64,000 nt of DNA from Cornus controversa (lineage: Eukaryota; Streptophyta; Magnoliopsida; Cornales; Cornaceae), in NCBI GenBank assembly GCA_026545225.1, contig CM048853.1:46549755-46613754 (forward strand), given 5' to 3'. The position numbers and the translations under genes were made by a program. Positions 11,703 to 22,215 of this stretch are shown here, in pieces. Under the pieces are notes generated by a model. It ran no database searches. It was not told the DNA's origin and was given only the letters and a program-made list of their open reading frames with translations. The number at the start of each line of letters is the position of its first letter. Positions within the stretch are counted from its first letter, which is position 1.

Positions 11703-12590
11703 GCAGAGATAAGATCAAGAGACAAACGTTGACCAGAAGATGAAAAAAACATAGCAGATTCAAAAAAAGTAACATCAGCACTCACATAGTATCGACAAGA
11801 CTTCGAACTGTAACATCGATATCCTTTTTGAGTATGGGAGTATCCAAGGAAAACACATTTACGAGCACGAGGAGACAATTTGTCATGACCAGGATCCAAA
11901 ACATGAGCAAAAGCGACACAGCCAAAAACACGAGGAGTGAGCTGAAATGGAGACGTACTAGGATATAGAAGAGAAAAAGGAGTCTGAATACCCACAACAG
12001 CAGATCGCATATGGTTGATGAGATAACAAGCAGTAAGAACCGCATCAGCCCAAAACTGTTTAGGTACTGACATATTAAATAACAAGGTACGGGCAACATC
12101 CAACAGATGGCGATGCTTTCGTTTAGCAACACCATTCTGTTGAGAAGAATGGGTACAACTAGTCTGATGAATAATACCACGATTAACACAAAAAAATCCA
12201 TGATAGACTGCGTATATTTCAAGGCATTATCAGAGCGAAAAATTTTAATGCGCTTACCAAACTGAGTAAAAATTTTATTATAAAATTTTGTAACAATACG
12301 AGGTAACTCAGACCGTTCTTTCATCAAAAATAACCATGTCATTCGAGAGTAATCATCAACAAAGATAACAAAATAAAGAAATCTATTCAAACTAACAGTT
12401 CTAGAAGGACCCAAATGTTCGTATGGACTACATCAAAAGATTCAGTCTGACGACTATAACTACGACTCGGAAAGGAACTACAGTGATGCTTGCCCAACTG
12501 ACAAGCCTCACATTCTAAAACAGACATATGACTCAGCCCGGGAATAGTTAATCGCAGTTTTGCCAATGATGGATGGCCCAAACGAAAATG
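11654..12590 (-). pseudogene. copia-1 integrase
   Basis: The frame starts with the end of the zinc-binding segment: LGHPSLAKL and CEACQLGKHH (12480-12590 on the minus strand). It continues with FVDDYSRMTWLFLMKE and KIFRSDNALKY, then after frameshifts ARTLLFNMSVPKQFWADAVL and PRVFGCVAFAHVLDPGHDKL. These are the canonical integrase core motifs that join cDNA ends to target DNA. The second catalytic Asp is in RSDNA. The first (normally in DVWGP) reads NIWVL, so the first metal-binding region is altered. At least two frameshifts separate the parts. Confidence 0.88.
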
Positions 12591-13451
12591 CTACTGAAGA
12601 GGAGATATTGTAGCACTCAAAGCCGATGACACGACCGAAGAAGGTTCATCAGAATCCAAAAAATACAGTTCATTTTTTTCATGCCCCGAACCAATCATCT
12701 TCTTCGTTTGGAGGTCCTGAAATACACAAGTAGTAGGAGAAAAGGTTATAGAACAGTGTAAGGCTTTAGTTAATTGATTCACAGAAAGCAAATTAAAAGG
12801 AAAATTAGGAACATATAGACTGGACGATAAAGACAATGAATTAGTGGGATGAAGGAAACCTTTCCCAAGAACGGGCCTAGAAGAACCATCAGCTAGAACA
12901 ATGTGATGGTTAATAGGTTTTAAAGCAGAGAAAAGGGATGAGTTACCAGACATATGCGAGTTAGCTCCGGAATTAATGACCCAAGAAGGAGAGGATTGAG
13001 CCACACATGTAATATTACCTAAATTGGCTAAGGTAGCAGTAGATGGAAGGGCAGTGGAGGTGGATGGAAGAGCAGTTTGTAATTTCTGAATCAACTCGCC
13101 AAGTTGAGTAGTGAGTGCATCCCGAGAACCAGAATCAGAAGTTACATGTCCACGAGTTGTATTAGGTTGCAGTGGCTGTGAAATACTCTCAGTGGCCTGA
13201 TGCACATAATCTGGCTTCCCATATTTCATCCAACAATAAGGTTCAGTATGATTGGTACCGCCACAATGATCACACTTCCTGTCACCACGTCCACTAGAAC
13301 GACTGCCACCACGGAAGCCACGACCACCACGAGAATTACCACGACCATCGCCACTAGAGACTAAGGCAGACGACTCAGAAGGAGGCACAATGGAATGTTG
13401 CCCTAAGGAAGATCTCAATAAGCGAGAATTTGCATTAGCAGCAGTGGGCAA
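12591..13451 (-). pseudogene. copia-1 gag C-terminus and protease
   Basis: A 286-codon minus-strand frame. A Gly/Arg-rich segment (about residues 33-58) leads to a CCHC zinc knuckle CDHCGGTNHTEPYC (Cys60, Cys63, His68, Cys73) that packages RNA. Residues 157-170 read WVINSGANSHMSGN, the aspartic protease site, where the family motif is WVIDSGA: the catalytic Asp is Asn (GAT to AAT type transition at 12972-12974). The start of the pre-integrase segment follows. The protease of this copy should be inactive. Confidence 0.9.
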
Positions 13452-13491
13452 TTTCTCGCCAGCAAGAATCTAATCTTTAAAGCCACGAAGA

Positions 13492-14021
13492 TCAGAGTCC
13501 AAACCAGACAACAATGAAGCAACGAAGATCAGAGTCCAAACCAGACAACAATGAAGCAATCACAAACTCTTCCCAATGACGCTTCTGTTGTTCTAAATCA
13601 TTGGTAAACAGACGATACTGCAATAATTGATCCCACAAATTCTTAAGCATGCTGTAATACTCGGATAATGATTTTTCGGACAACTCATACACCCGAGAGA
13701 CATTACTCTGTTGCGAAAACGATTCGGCAAGAGACTCCCAAATCTTCTTAGAGGAATTACAAAGGCAACAGTAGAGGCAATATTGGACTCCATACTATGC
13801 CACAACCATCCCATAACAATGGAATCCTCACAAATCCAATCCTCATGTTTCTTCGTGTCTGTAGGAAGTTCTTCCGTTAAATACTTAATTTTCTTTCGTC
13901 CACGAAGAAAAACTTGCACAACATGAGCCCAAGCAAGGTAATTAAGACCATTCAATTTTTCTGAGGTAATTGATCGAGGCATATCATCAGTCTTGACAGG
14001 TTGTGGTTGATTATCAGCCAT
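13492..14021 (-). pseudogene. copia-1 gag N-terminus
   Basis: The minus-strand start MADNQPQPVKTDDMPRSITS is followed by EKLNGLNYLAWAHVVQVFLR, a typical start of copia gag, and a downstream WDQLLQYR/EFVIASLLSGLDSD segment from the UBN2-type gag core. The two parts are in different frames (break near 13690-13720). A segment of about 38 bp is duplicated around 13490-13560 (the phrase AGATCAGAGTCCAAACCAGA occurs twice), which also contributes to frame loss. Gag forms the particle in which reverse transcription occurs. Confidence 0.88.
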
Positions 14022-14635
14022 GATTATATTTCAGATTCAATAAACAACTCAAGAAGAACAATTTAAACAAAGAAAACAATCCGAAAAACTGAAGTTGAAC
14101 CAAAAATTTAGTTACAGGAGCAAATTGGAATAAGATTCGATAAAAGAGACAAGTGATCATCTAATTTGGGCATGCCTAAGTCCCCACAACATCTGCAGCA
14201 AACAGTACGAACAGGTAACAACAGCACACGCATGGGACAGAAGCCACACGCTACAGCCGACCTCCATTTTGGGCCAAAAACACTTCAAAACACGTTAAAT
14301 CAACTAACAACCACCACACAAGCCCTTGCCAGGTCCAGACGACACCCTTGGGATGGATTCGAACCAACAAAATCAACTGGAAAGCCTTCAAATCGCAGAT
14401 CGAAAAAATCGAGACCCAAAATCAGAAAAAGTTCCAAAAATTGAAAACTCCTATCAATCTGCTTCAAATCACGAAATAAACACTACCATAATTCTTAAAA
14501 AAATCAGGCGAACCAGATTGTATGGTTCTTGACCTATAAATGTTGACGTCATCATGATGTCAGCACCTGTATGCTGACGTCACTCCTCTCTGATGTTGGC
14601 CAAGTGAATAGGAATGAGTTCTAGGTCTTGATCTT

Positions 14636-14647
14636 GCTCTGATACCA
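14636..14647 (-). other. copia-1 primer-binding site
   Basis: Reads TGGTATCAGAGC on the minus strand directly inside the 5' LTR, complementary to the 3' end of plant initiator tRNA-Met, the usual copia primer. Confidence 0.88.
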
Positions 14648-14852
14648 AGTTGAGATTGATCTAATTTTGTGTTAGGGTTTATGAGAGGAGAAGAAGAAAA
14701 AGAAAAGAAGGAGAAGAGAAGTCTATGTATATTATCGTATGTTTCTCAGACCTAATACAAAACCCTTATACTCTTTTCAATAATAAAGAAAAATAGTAAG
14801 AAGACAAAAACACCCTTAATACAAGAAGTCCAATAACCCAAACTCTCTAATA
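14648..14852 (-). repeat. copia-1 5' LTR
   Basis: About 205 bp, near-identical to 9644-9851. The outer dinucleotide has decayed (TA instead of CA on the plus strand). Next to the GTTTT target duplication at 14853. Confidence 0.92.
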
Positions 14853-15338
14853 GTTTTCATTTAGCAATTTCTCAAAATAGCCTCTCCATATTTCTTTAAT
14901 TTCATCGTCTTTTACTAAAACCCATGAATCTTCACTCTTAATACGTTTAATATGGCTAAAATCTCTAATTTTTCTCTCCCTTAGCTTGGCAAGTTTATAT
15001 ATATTATTCTCCATCTTTTGTGCCTAGTTTAGAATAGAATCGTCATATGCTCTACGCTTTGCCTCACTTGCTACTTTCTTAACTTCTTTATTTACTTTTT
15101 TATATTTGTTAAAGGTTTCACTATTCCTAGTTTTTTTGTCAAACTTTATAGCATTCTTGTTTTATTTTTACGACTTTTTGAACTTCTTCATTCCACCACC
15201 AAGTTTCTTTAAATGATGGTCCCGTTCCTTTTGATTCTCCTAGAACTTCTTTTGCTACTCTTTTTATATATGTAGCTATCTTATTCCACATTAAGTTTGT
15301 TTCATCTTCTACAATTCCCTTTTGCTTCTTTTAACATA

Positions 15339-16064
15339 CTATTTTAAAATAAATCCACTTTCTCTCACTCTTAAATTCCACCACCTAGTCCTTGGGTTTA
15401 TAGAAAATGTATTCCTAATTATAAAATTATATGCTACCGCAAAATCTAAGATAGTCTCCTCGGCATCATTTCTATCTCCAAATCCATGTGCACCATGTAC
15501 CATCTCATATCCTCCACTTTCTTTAATATTGTCATCTAGTCCTACTTGGGGTGCATACGCGCTAACTATACTAACTATATTTCCTTCTAATACGAGTTTT
15601 ACTAATATGATCCTATCTTCTTTTCTAATAACAGTTATTACATCATCTTTTAAAATTTTCTCTATGATTATCCCTACTCCATTCCTATGTCTAGTCTTTC
15701 TGGTAAAGTATAATTTATATCCTTCAATTTCTCTAGCTTTTTCACCTACCCACTCAGTTTCTTGTAGACATAGGATATTAATCTTTCTTCTAATCATAGT
15801 GTCTACTAACTCCATTCCTTTACCCGTCAAAGTTTCTATATTCCAAGTCCCTATCCTAAGCCTAATATTCTGAGCTAACTTCTTTACCCACACTTGTCTA
15901 GGAAAATGAGAGAACCTTTGTCGATTTTTTACCGCACCTGGCCCCGATGCGGCACCCCTTGCCCTTTTTTTCGAAGCATCCGGAAGCTGATGCAACGCGT
16001 CGCTTAAGGGGAACGCCTTAGTATTTACTCGTCTATTCATAGGATTCATGTTCATATTGGTCAT
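15339..16064 (-). pseudogene. LINE-A apurinic endonuclease-like domain
   Basis: A 241-codon minus-strand frame. After a basic N-terminal region it reads LRIGTWNIETLTGKGMELVD, NILCLQETEWVGEKA and SAYAPQVG, the metal-binding and catalytic motifs of the EEP/AP-endonuclease domain that nicks target DNA for LINEs. The frame is open for a long way, but it lacks about 100 bp after SAYAPQVGLDDNI and a further ~190 bp later compared with LINE-B, removing the GDFNGH block. The C-terminal Asp/His residues are therefore absent and the domain is truncated. Confidence 0.88.
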
Positions 16065-16149
16065 GACATAGTTTTACGCCAACTGTAAAGCTACCTATCG
16101 CAACCCTCCTCCTTATCCGGGCTTGGGACCGACTGTGTAAAAAAAAACA

Positions 16150-16172
16150 CAGGCGGAGTTCCGCCTGTGTTT
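16150..16172. other. GC-rich hairpin at LINE-A 5' end
   Basis: The sequence ACAGGCGGAGTTCCGCCTGT folds into an almost perfect stem with a very short loop next to a T-run on the minus strand. It lies in the leader upstream of the LINE-A reading frame. A weaker version is seen at the start of LINE-B near 7607. Confidence 0.5.
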
Positions 16173-16206
16173 CTTAACACAGGTGAAGTTAGATGATGCA
16201 ATATCC

Positions 16207-16748
16207 GTTATTAGAAAAGAAGATAGGATCATATTAGCAAAACTCGTGTTAGGAGGAAATATGGTTAATATAGTTAGCGCGAATGCACCCAAGTAGGAGT
16301 AGATGACAATATTAAAACACTTTTTTGGGAACATATGGACGAGTTGATGCGAGGGATACCCGAAGGAGAAAAAATGTATATAGGAGGAGACTTTAATGGC
16401 CATGTAGGAAAAGAGAGTGGAGGATATGAGATGGTACATTGTGGGTATGGATTTGGAGATAGAAATGATGCAGAGGAGACTATCTTAGATTTTGCGGTAG
16501 CATATAATCTTATAATTGGGAATACATTTTCTATAAAGAGAGATAAACACTTAATAGTCTTTAAAAGTGGATCAAATGTGAGCCAAATTGATTTCTTTTT
16601 AACTAGAAAGGTAGATAGACTAACAAGCAAAGATTTTAAGGTTATTCCCGGAGAGAGTTTAGCCTCACAACATAGGCTTCTTGTTTTAGATTTATGTATA
16701 AAAAGGACAACCAAAAAGGAGAAAGAGAACCATAAACCCAAGGACTAG
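16207..16748 (+). pseudogene. LINE-B endonuclease C-terminal half
   Basis: A plus-strand frame with MYIGGDFNGHVGKESGGYEM (the GDFNGH metal/substrate motif of AP endonucleases), ETILDFAVAYNLIIGNTFS, SQIDFFLTRK and SQHRLLVLDL (the terminal Asp-His pair region). It continues the frame broken by LINE-A at 16206. One frameshift occurs near 16290 (the text GCACCCAAGTAGGAG gives a stop). Confidence 0.87.
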
Positions 16749-18194
16749 GTGGTGGAATTTAAGAGGGTAGAAAGTGGGTTTATTTAAAAATAGTATGTTA
16801 AAAGAAGCAACATAGAATGTGGAAGATAAAACAAACTTACTGTGGAATAAGATGGCTACATATATAAAAAGAGTAACAAAAGAAGTTCACGGAGAATCAA
16901 AAGGAACGGGACCATCATTTAAAGAAACTTGGTGGTGGAATGAAGAAGTCCAAAAAGTCGTAAAAACAAAACGGGAATGCTATAAAGTTTGACAAAAAAC
17001 TAGGAATAGTGAATCTTTAACAAATATAAAAAAGTAAATAAAGAAGTTAAGAAAGTAGAAAGTGGGGCAAAGCATATAGAGCATATGATGATTTCTATTC
17101 TAAACTAGGCATAAAAGTTGGAGAGAAAAATATATATAAACTTGCCAAGCTAAGGGAGAGGAAAACTAGAGATTTTAGCCATATTAAATGTATGAAGAGT
17201 GAAGATTCATGGGTTTTAGTAAAGACGATGAAATTAAAGAAAGATGGAAAAACTATTTTGAGAAATTGCTAAATGAAAACCATATAAGAAGTTTAGGCTT
17301 AGAGGAAAATGTTAGAGATAATATATTTTTTCGTAAGGTCAAGGAGTGGGAGGTTAGAAATGCCTCAAGGAAGATGAAATTGAGGAGGGCTTTAGGAGCC
17401 GATGGTATTCCTATTGTTGTGTGGAAATGTCTAGGAGAAGTTGGCTTGCCTTGGTTAACAAAATTGTTTAATAAAATTATAACAACTAAAAAGATGCCAG
17501 ATGAGTGGCGCCAAAGTTTTCTAGTACCTATATATAAAAATAAAGGGGACGTACAAAGTTGTAATAATTATTGTGGTATTAAATTAAAGAGTCACACTAT
17601 GAAACTTTGGGAGAGAGTGATTGAACAACGCTTAAGACGAGAGATGGAAGTGTCGAAGAATCAATTTGGATTCATGTCGGGTAGGTCAACGATGGAGGCT
17701 ATTCACTTGTTGAGGAGACTAATGGAAAGATAAAGAGAGAAGAAGAGAGATCTCCATATGATTTTTATTGATTTGGAGAAAGCCTATGATAGGGTACCTA
17801 GAGACCTAATATGGAGGGTTTTAGAAAAGAAAGGAGTCACAATACATCGACACAATAAATGACATGTATGATGGGTGTGTAACTATAGTTTGAACGCTTG
17901 TAGGGGAAGCAAGTGAATTTCCAATCACTGTAGGCTTACACAAAGGGTCAGCATTAAGTCTATACCCTTTTGCCTAGTTATGGATGAGCTAACAAGGCAC
18001 ATTCAAGATGATATTCCATGGTGTATGCTATTTGCCAATGATATTGTTTTAGTGGATGAGATTAGAGGAGTTAATGCCAAATTGGAGGTTTGGAGAGAAG
18101 CTTTAGAATTTCAAGGGTTTAAGATAATTTGACATAAAACTGAATATATGGAGTGTAACTTTAGTAAATCTAGAAGGACAAATGAGGATGTAGT
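16749..18194 (+). pseudogene. LINE-B reverse transcriptase, left-arm copy
   Basis: Plus-strand pieces: the linker RVTKEVHGESKGTGPSF and ETWWWNEEVQKVVKTKRE, then from 17209 [72 protein letters not shown] and near 18030 LFANDIVLVDE. The family motif is FADD: one catalytic Asp is Asn here. Stops interrupt near 16990, 17735 and 18130. The solo LTR splits the C-terminus at 18194. Confidence 0.9.
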
Positions 18195-21071
18195 TGTAAT
18201 ACCCGAAAAATATATATAAATAAATATATATATATATATATTTATTTATTTATTTTGGTGGGTGTGTATTTGTAGAGATATTTATATATAGGTGTGGGGA
18301 AATACATGTAGATACATGTATTATGTGATGTTATAGAAATATATTTAAATAATATAAATATATGTGTGGATGTGGGTGGTTGACCGAATGAATGGATCAA
18401 AATAAAAGAAGATAAGAAGAGCCAGACCAAGTGGTCGGCTAAAGAAAGAGAACAGAGGAAAGAAAGAAAAGAAGAAAAAGGAAGAAGGAAAGAGAGAAGA
18501 GAGATAGAGCCGAGAGCCTAGAGAGAGAAATAGTTTGGGAGAGAAGGAACCGAGAATGGAGGTGGTTGCCACAGTGGGTACGGACAAGGATGGGGGTGAC
18601 GGCAGCGAGTGGTGGCCGGAGTGATGGGTCTTTGGCAGGTGGATTTTGTGGTTGGGTGGCCGGTTTACTGATCCTCCCATGTGGGTTCGGCTGATGGTTG
18701 AGGGGGATGGAGAATGGGGGCTCCGGCTTGGCTGGTGGCGTGGGTTGGAGGAGACGGCCGTAGTAGTGGCTGTGGGAAAGCCGTGCTGGTAGTTCCGGCG
18801 AGGAACTTGCGGGCCGTCGGTTGGTACATGGTGATGGCAGCTCGGTGGAGGCTCAGCTGGGTTCTCATGGCTGAGTTTTTGGGTGGTGATGACTAGTTGC
18901 TTGCGGGTTGCTAGTTGAACCTTGGTAGTGCCGGACATGGATTCCGGCAATGAGTTCGGATGGGCTGTGGCAGTTTTGGCGGGCTGTTAATGTGGTGTGA
19001 AGGTGAAGAAGATGGGTTAAGTTGGTTGGTGCATAATGTACTAACTTTGGCAGCCAAGTTGTGGGCTAATGATGATTGTTGGTAGTTTGGTGTGACTTGA
19101 ACAGTGGGTTATGTGGGCTGAGTTTTACTTGGCTGTGACAATGGTTCATAGGTTGATGTTGGGTTCTAATTGTGAAGGATGCTGTTGGTTGACTCATGGT
19201 TTAAGTTTGGACACATGATTAGGTTCCATTTTATTTGAGCCCATTGCTTCTATAAATTTGGGCTCACAATTCCCTTAACCCAATTGGAATTTGATTTGGG
19301 TCAATGAAGTTTGGACTAGCTTAGTATGAGGTTGAGTTGTTTGGGCCGCCTAATTAAATTGGGCCTAAAAGTTTGGATTTAATTTCCAATTGATTTAAAT
19401 TGGGCTGAGTTAGTATTTGGTTTGGACAAATTAATTGGACCAAGCATGGAAATTAAAAGGAAAGGAAGTGGGTTCATATGTGACTTGGACACGGGACTGG
19501 ATCAGGACCGGATTTGGACCGCTTTGCAGGTGCGAGCTCATTAAAGCGGGACCTAAGGCAAGTCGATTCTTGCCTCTATCTCCTATATAAATATATATTT
19601 TAATTTATTTATATTCTGGTATGTGCATTTGTGTTGATGGCATTTATATATATATGTGTATATATATACATAAATGTGAATATTTGAATAATTGATGCAC
19701 ATGTGAATGCATATATGCATATATTGGATTTAAAAGCATGAGAGTTGATAATTGTTTTTACATGATGGTATGTAAATTTTAATATATATATTTCTATATA
19801 TATATATTACGGTTGGATTATTTTGTTGCTTATTTAGCATGTTGAAAATGATGATTTTTAAATCATGGGTAATTGATCATTTTATATGCTAAACTGATGC
19901 TTGTTGAGTTGTTGTACTCTCAAAGTTGTATATTGTCTTTATAATGAGAAATATATTATTATTATTATTATTATTTTTATAAATTGTGAGATTTCATTGA
20001 GAAGCATGTCATGATAGTGTTTTGGACTATAGGACATGAATTGCATGGTTAACACGTGTTATGTGCGCGTGTGACATGCTAAATATGATTATTAAAGTAT
20101 ATTTACTCATTCGTGAATTGGTTGTTGATTTTGGGAGATATTTGGTTTTAGTTACTATTGAGCGAGGGTATAGCCTTCGGGATGAAAATCCCCATTTATA
20201 GTGGCCACTAGGTTTGTTCCCTGCGGGTTAGGAACCCGAAAATAACATTTACTGATGCATGCAATAGGTATGTCCGGGGGTTTGTGAATCTATACCGAGT
20301 TATCCCATTTGTTGATTTCGAATCTTGATTTACAAGTTGGCATCCATGTGTAGTTGCGATTTACGGTTTATGATATTTAATTATATTGTATATGTTTATT
20401 TGTGGAGTGGTTGCATCTTGTTTACTTGCTAGATCTAGAATTGTACAAGTTATTTGATTTTTAATATGTGTTGGATATTGTCATATGAATTGTTGATACT
20501 TGAATATGATGTGATTTCAAACTGTGAAAGTCGGGTATGTTAATTATTGGGATATAATCAATTTACGTATATTTTGAGAATATGTGGGAATCGACCTGCT
20601 GAAGCAATGATAGTATGTTAAGCATACCTTGTTGAGCTTTGAGCTCACCCCCTCCCAGATTTTGCAAGTAATGCCGATGACACGGAGTCATTAAATGATT
20701 TGATAGTACTGACTGAATAGGTAGCAATTGGAATTATTAGAGTTTAATTCTGTCCGGAATGTGAGATAAATAGATTTTTATTTCAGTTAGATACGTTGGA
20801 GGAATTATGTTTTTTTTTAAAATTACGCTCGGTTGTAAATTATGCGTACAAGAGTATATGTGATTGTATGTTGGATATAATGTATATGAGATGCTTTTGA
20901 AATGTCTAATTTATTTAAATTGGAGAAATATAATTTTTTTTTAAAAGTAAAAGAAAACAAAAATTCGGATTTCAAGGACATTGATGATTGGATTTTGGAT
21001 TTAATGGAATTTTCACTATTCACCCCCATTTCTTTCACCCTTAACCAGGTGTCGAAAATCGGGGCGTGACA
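18195..21071 (+). mobile_element. Solo LTR of a Ty3-gypsy-type element (left arm)
   Basis: About 2.88 kb starting TGTAATACCCGAAAAATATA and ending AAAATCGGGGCGTGACA, end sequences typical of long LTRs of plant chromovirus-type elements. There is no internal region, no second LTR and no primer site, so it is a solo LTR from LTR-LTR recombination. The left flank is GTAGT (18190-18194); the right flank ATTGT has drifted, but the mirror copy has perfect GTAGT on both sides. LINE-B continues on both sides. A TATATAAATATATAT tract near 19585 is a plausible LTR promoter. AT-rich microsatellites occur near 18205 and 19957. Confidence 0.88.
18345..18950 (-). other. Antisense proline/serine-rich ORF inside solo LTR
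   Basis: A 201-codon minus-strand frame rich in Pro, Ser and His. The mirror copy at 61461-62168 is also open (235 codons) with a different C-terminal frame, so the first ~150 codons are kept in both. No domain is recognised. Long GC-richer LTRs often contain such frames by chance. The conservation of an open frame in two diverging copies is mildly notable, but no product is claimed. Confidence 0.2.
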
Positions 21072-21711
21072 ATTGTGAGGATTGAGAATCAAGAGGTACA
21101 AAAAAGTAATCATTTTCATTATTGAGGCTCAATTATTTAAAATGAGGGAGAACTTGGAGATGACGTTAATCATAGAATCAAGGCAGGATGGGTTAAATGG
21201 AGGTGTGCATTTAGTATATTGTGTGATAGGCGTATCCCCTTACGATTGAAAGGGGAGTTTTATCGAACAACTATTAGACCAACCATACTTTATGGTACCG
21301 AATGTTGGGCAGCTAGGCAACAACATTTGCTGTTGCAAAGATGCGAATGTTGAGATGGATGTGCGGTAAAACTAGAAAGGATAGAATTGAAAATCAACAC
21401 ATTCGAGAGATGGTTGGAGTAGCACCAATTGGAAATAAAATGAGAGAAATCGGTTAAGATTGTTTGGACTTGTGCAAAGAAGACCTTTAACTACGTCGGT
21501 CAAGAAAAGTGACACAGTACAAATTGAGGGCCATACTAGGGGAAGAAGAAGATCAAAGCTAACATGGGTAGAGTTAGTAAAGAAAGATATGATAGCATGT
21601 GGATTGACTGAGGATATGACCTTAAATAGAGCGGAATGAAAACATAGGATTCATATAGTCGACACTAAGTAATTGGGAAAAGGCTTGTTTGTTGTTGTTG
21701 TTGTTGTTGTA
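21072..21711 (+). pseudogene. LINE-B C-terminal region and 3' end, left-arm copy
   Basis: Resumes after the solo LTR with KLREGEIGDDVNHRI-like text, CDRRIPLRLKGEFYRTTIRP, LYGTECWAARQQHL and MRMLRWMCGKTRKDRIENQH, the Cys/Trp-rich tail common to RTE-type LINEs. It ends at GGGAAAAGGCTTGTTTG followed by (TTG)n at about 21690-21711. Frameshifts are present. Confidence 0.88.
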
Positions 21712-21797
21712 GTAATTCTACCCCTAATTAAAGAATACATGATATAACTCTAATTAAGGAATAGTTGACTGAATATAACTGTATTATATTCACTACA

Positions 21798-22215
21798 CTC
21801 CCCCTCAAGTTGGAGAGTTGATGTTAACAACTCCGAGTTTGCTGCAGATAAAATCGATGGCATGCTTTGGAAGTGCCTTAGTAAAAATATCTGCTAACTA
21901 ATTACCAGATGATACAAACGAAGTCACAATTTGTTTGGAAGTCACTTTAAAATGAATGAAATGACAATCAACTTCAATGTGCTTGGTTCGCTCATGAAAA
22001 ACTGGGTTAATAGCAATGTGAATAGCTGCCTGGTTATCACAATAGAGAAGAGATGGATCTTGAACTGAAAATGTAAATTCTTGTATTAGAGTTCTCAACC
22101 AAGTTAGCTCATAGGAAGTATAAGCCATGGCACGGTACTTAGCTTCAGCACTTGACCGCGCCACAACCGATTGCTTCTTACTTTTCCAAGTTACTAGATT
22201 GCCTCCAATAAAAGT
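21798..22215 (-). pseudogene. copia-2 RNase H, left-arm copy
   Basis: Minus-strand reading SSAEAKYRAMAYTSYELTWL, LLYCDNQAAIHIAINPVFHE and RTKHIEVDCHFIHFKVTSKQ, ending before the polypurine tract (reverse of CTCCCCCTCAAGTTGG) at 21798. A stop interrupts near 21898. Confidence 0.9.

Larger units (their letters stand above)
9644..14852 (-). mobile_element. Ty1-copia retrotransposon copia-1, complete but decayed
   Basis: Has two LTRs (9644-9851 and 14648-14852), a primer site GGTATCAGAGC on the minus strand next to the 5' LTR, and a polypurine tract (reverse of CTCCCCCTCAAGCTGG) at 9852. Flanks GTTTT at 9639-9643 and 14853-14857 are a perfect 5-bp target duplication inside LINE-A. LINE-B shows the uninterrupted site GGTTTTCATTTAG (right arm near 63077). 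Internal order on the minus strand is gag, protease, integrase, reverse transcriptase, RNase H, which is the Ty1-copia order. The LTRs are close to identical, so insertion is relatively recent, but frameshifts and a protease active-site change make it non-autonomous. Confidence 0.95.
8109..16190 (-). mobile_element. RTE-clade LINE-A inserted in LINE-B, itself split by copia-1
   Basis: Inserted head-on into LINE-B. The flanks GATGATGTAATAACC (8094-8108) and GATGATGCAATATCC (16192-16206) are a target duplication with two mismatches, and LINE-B coding sequence continues directly across them. On the minus strand the 3' end at 8109 carries GGCTTGGTTGTTGTT, the family's tail. The 5' end near 16150 carries a GC-rich hairpin followed by a T-run and the leader ACACAGTCGGTCCC. 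Without copia-1 it is about 2.87 kb. It lacks two segments of about 100 and 190 bp that LINE-B retains in the endonuclease region. Confidence 0.9.
7607..21711 (+). mobile_element. RTE-clade LINE-B, left-arm copy, interrupted twice
   Basis: This LINE sits in the copia-2 3' LTR. Target duplications GTGATTCTGCCCCTAA (7591-7606) and GTAATTCTACCCCTAA (21712-21727) differ only by two transitions. Its own sequence is 7607-8108, 16207-18194 and 21072-21711, about 3.1 kb in total, which fits an RTE-type LINE. The gaps are LINE-A and a solo LTR. It encodes an endonuclease and reverse transcriptase remnant on the plus strand and ends in GGCTTGTTTG followed by a (TTG)n tail. Confidence 0.9.

Noticed and set aside
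18714-18896. Short plus-strand ORF in the solo LTR
   Set aside because: Overlaps the longer antisense frame, GC-rich low-complexity sequence, no motif.
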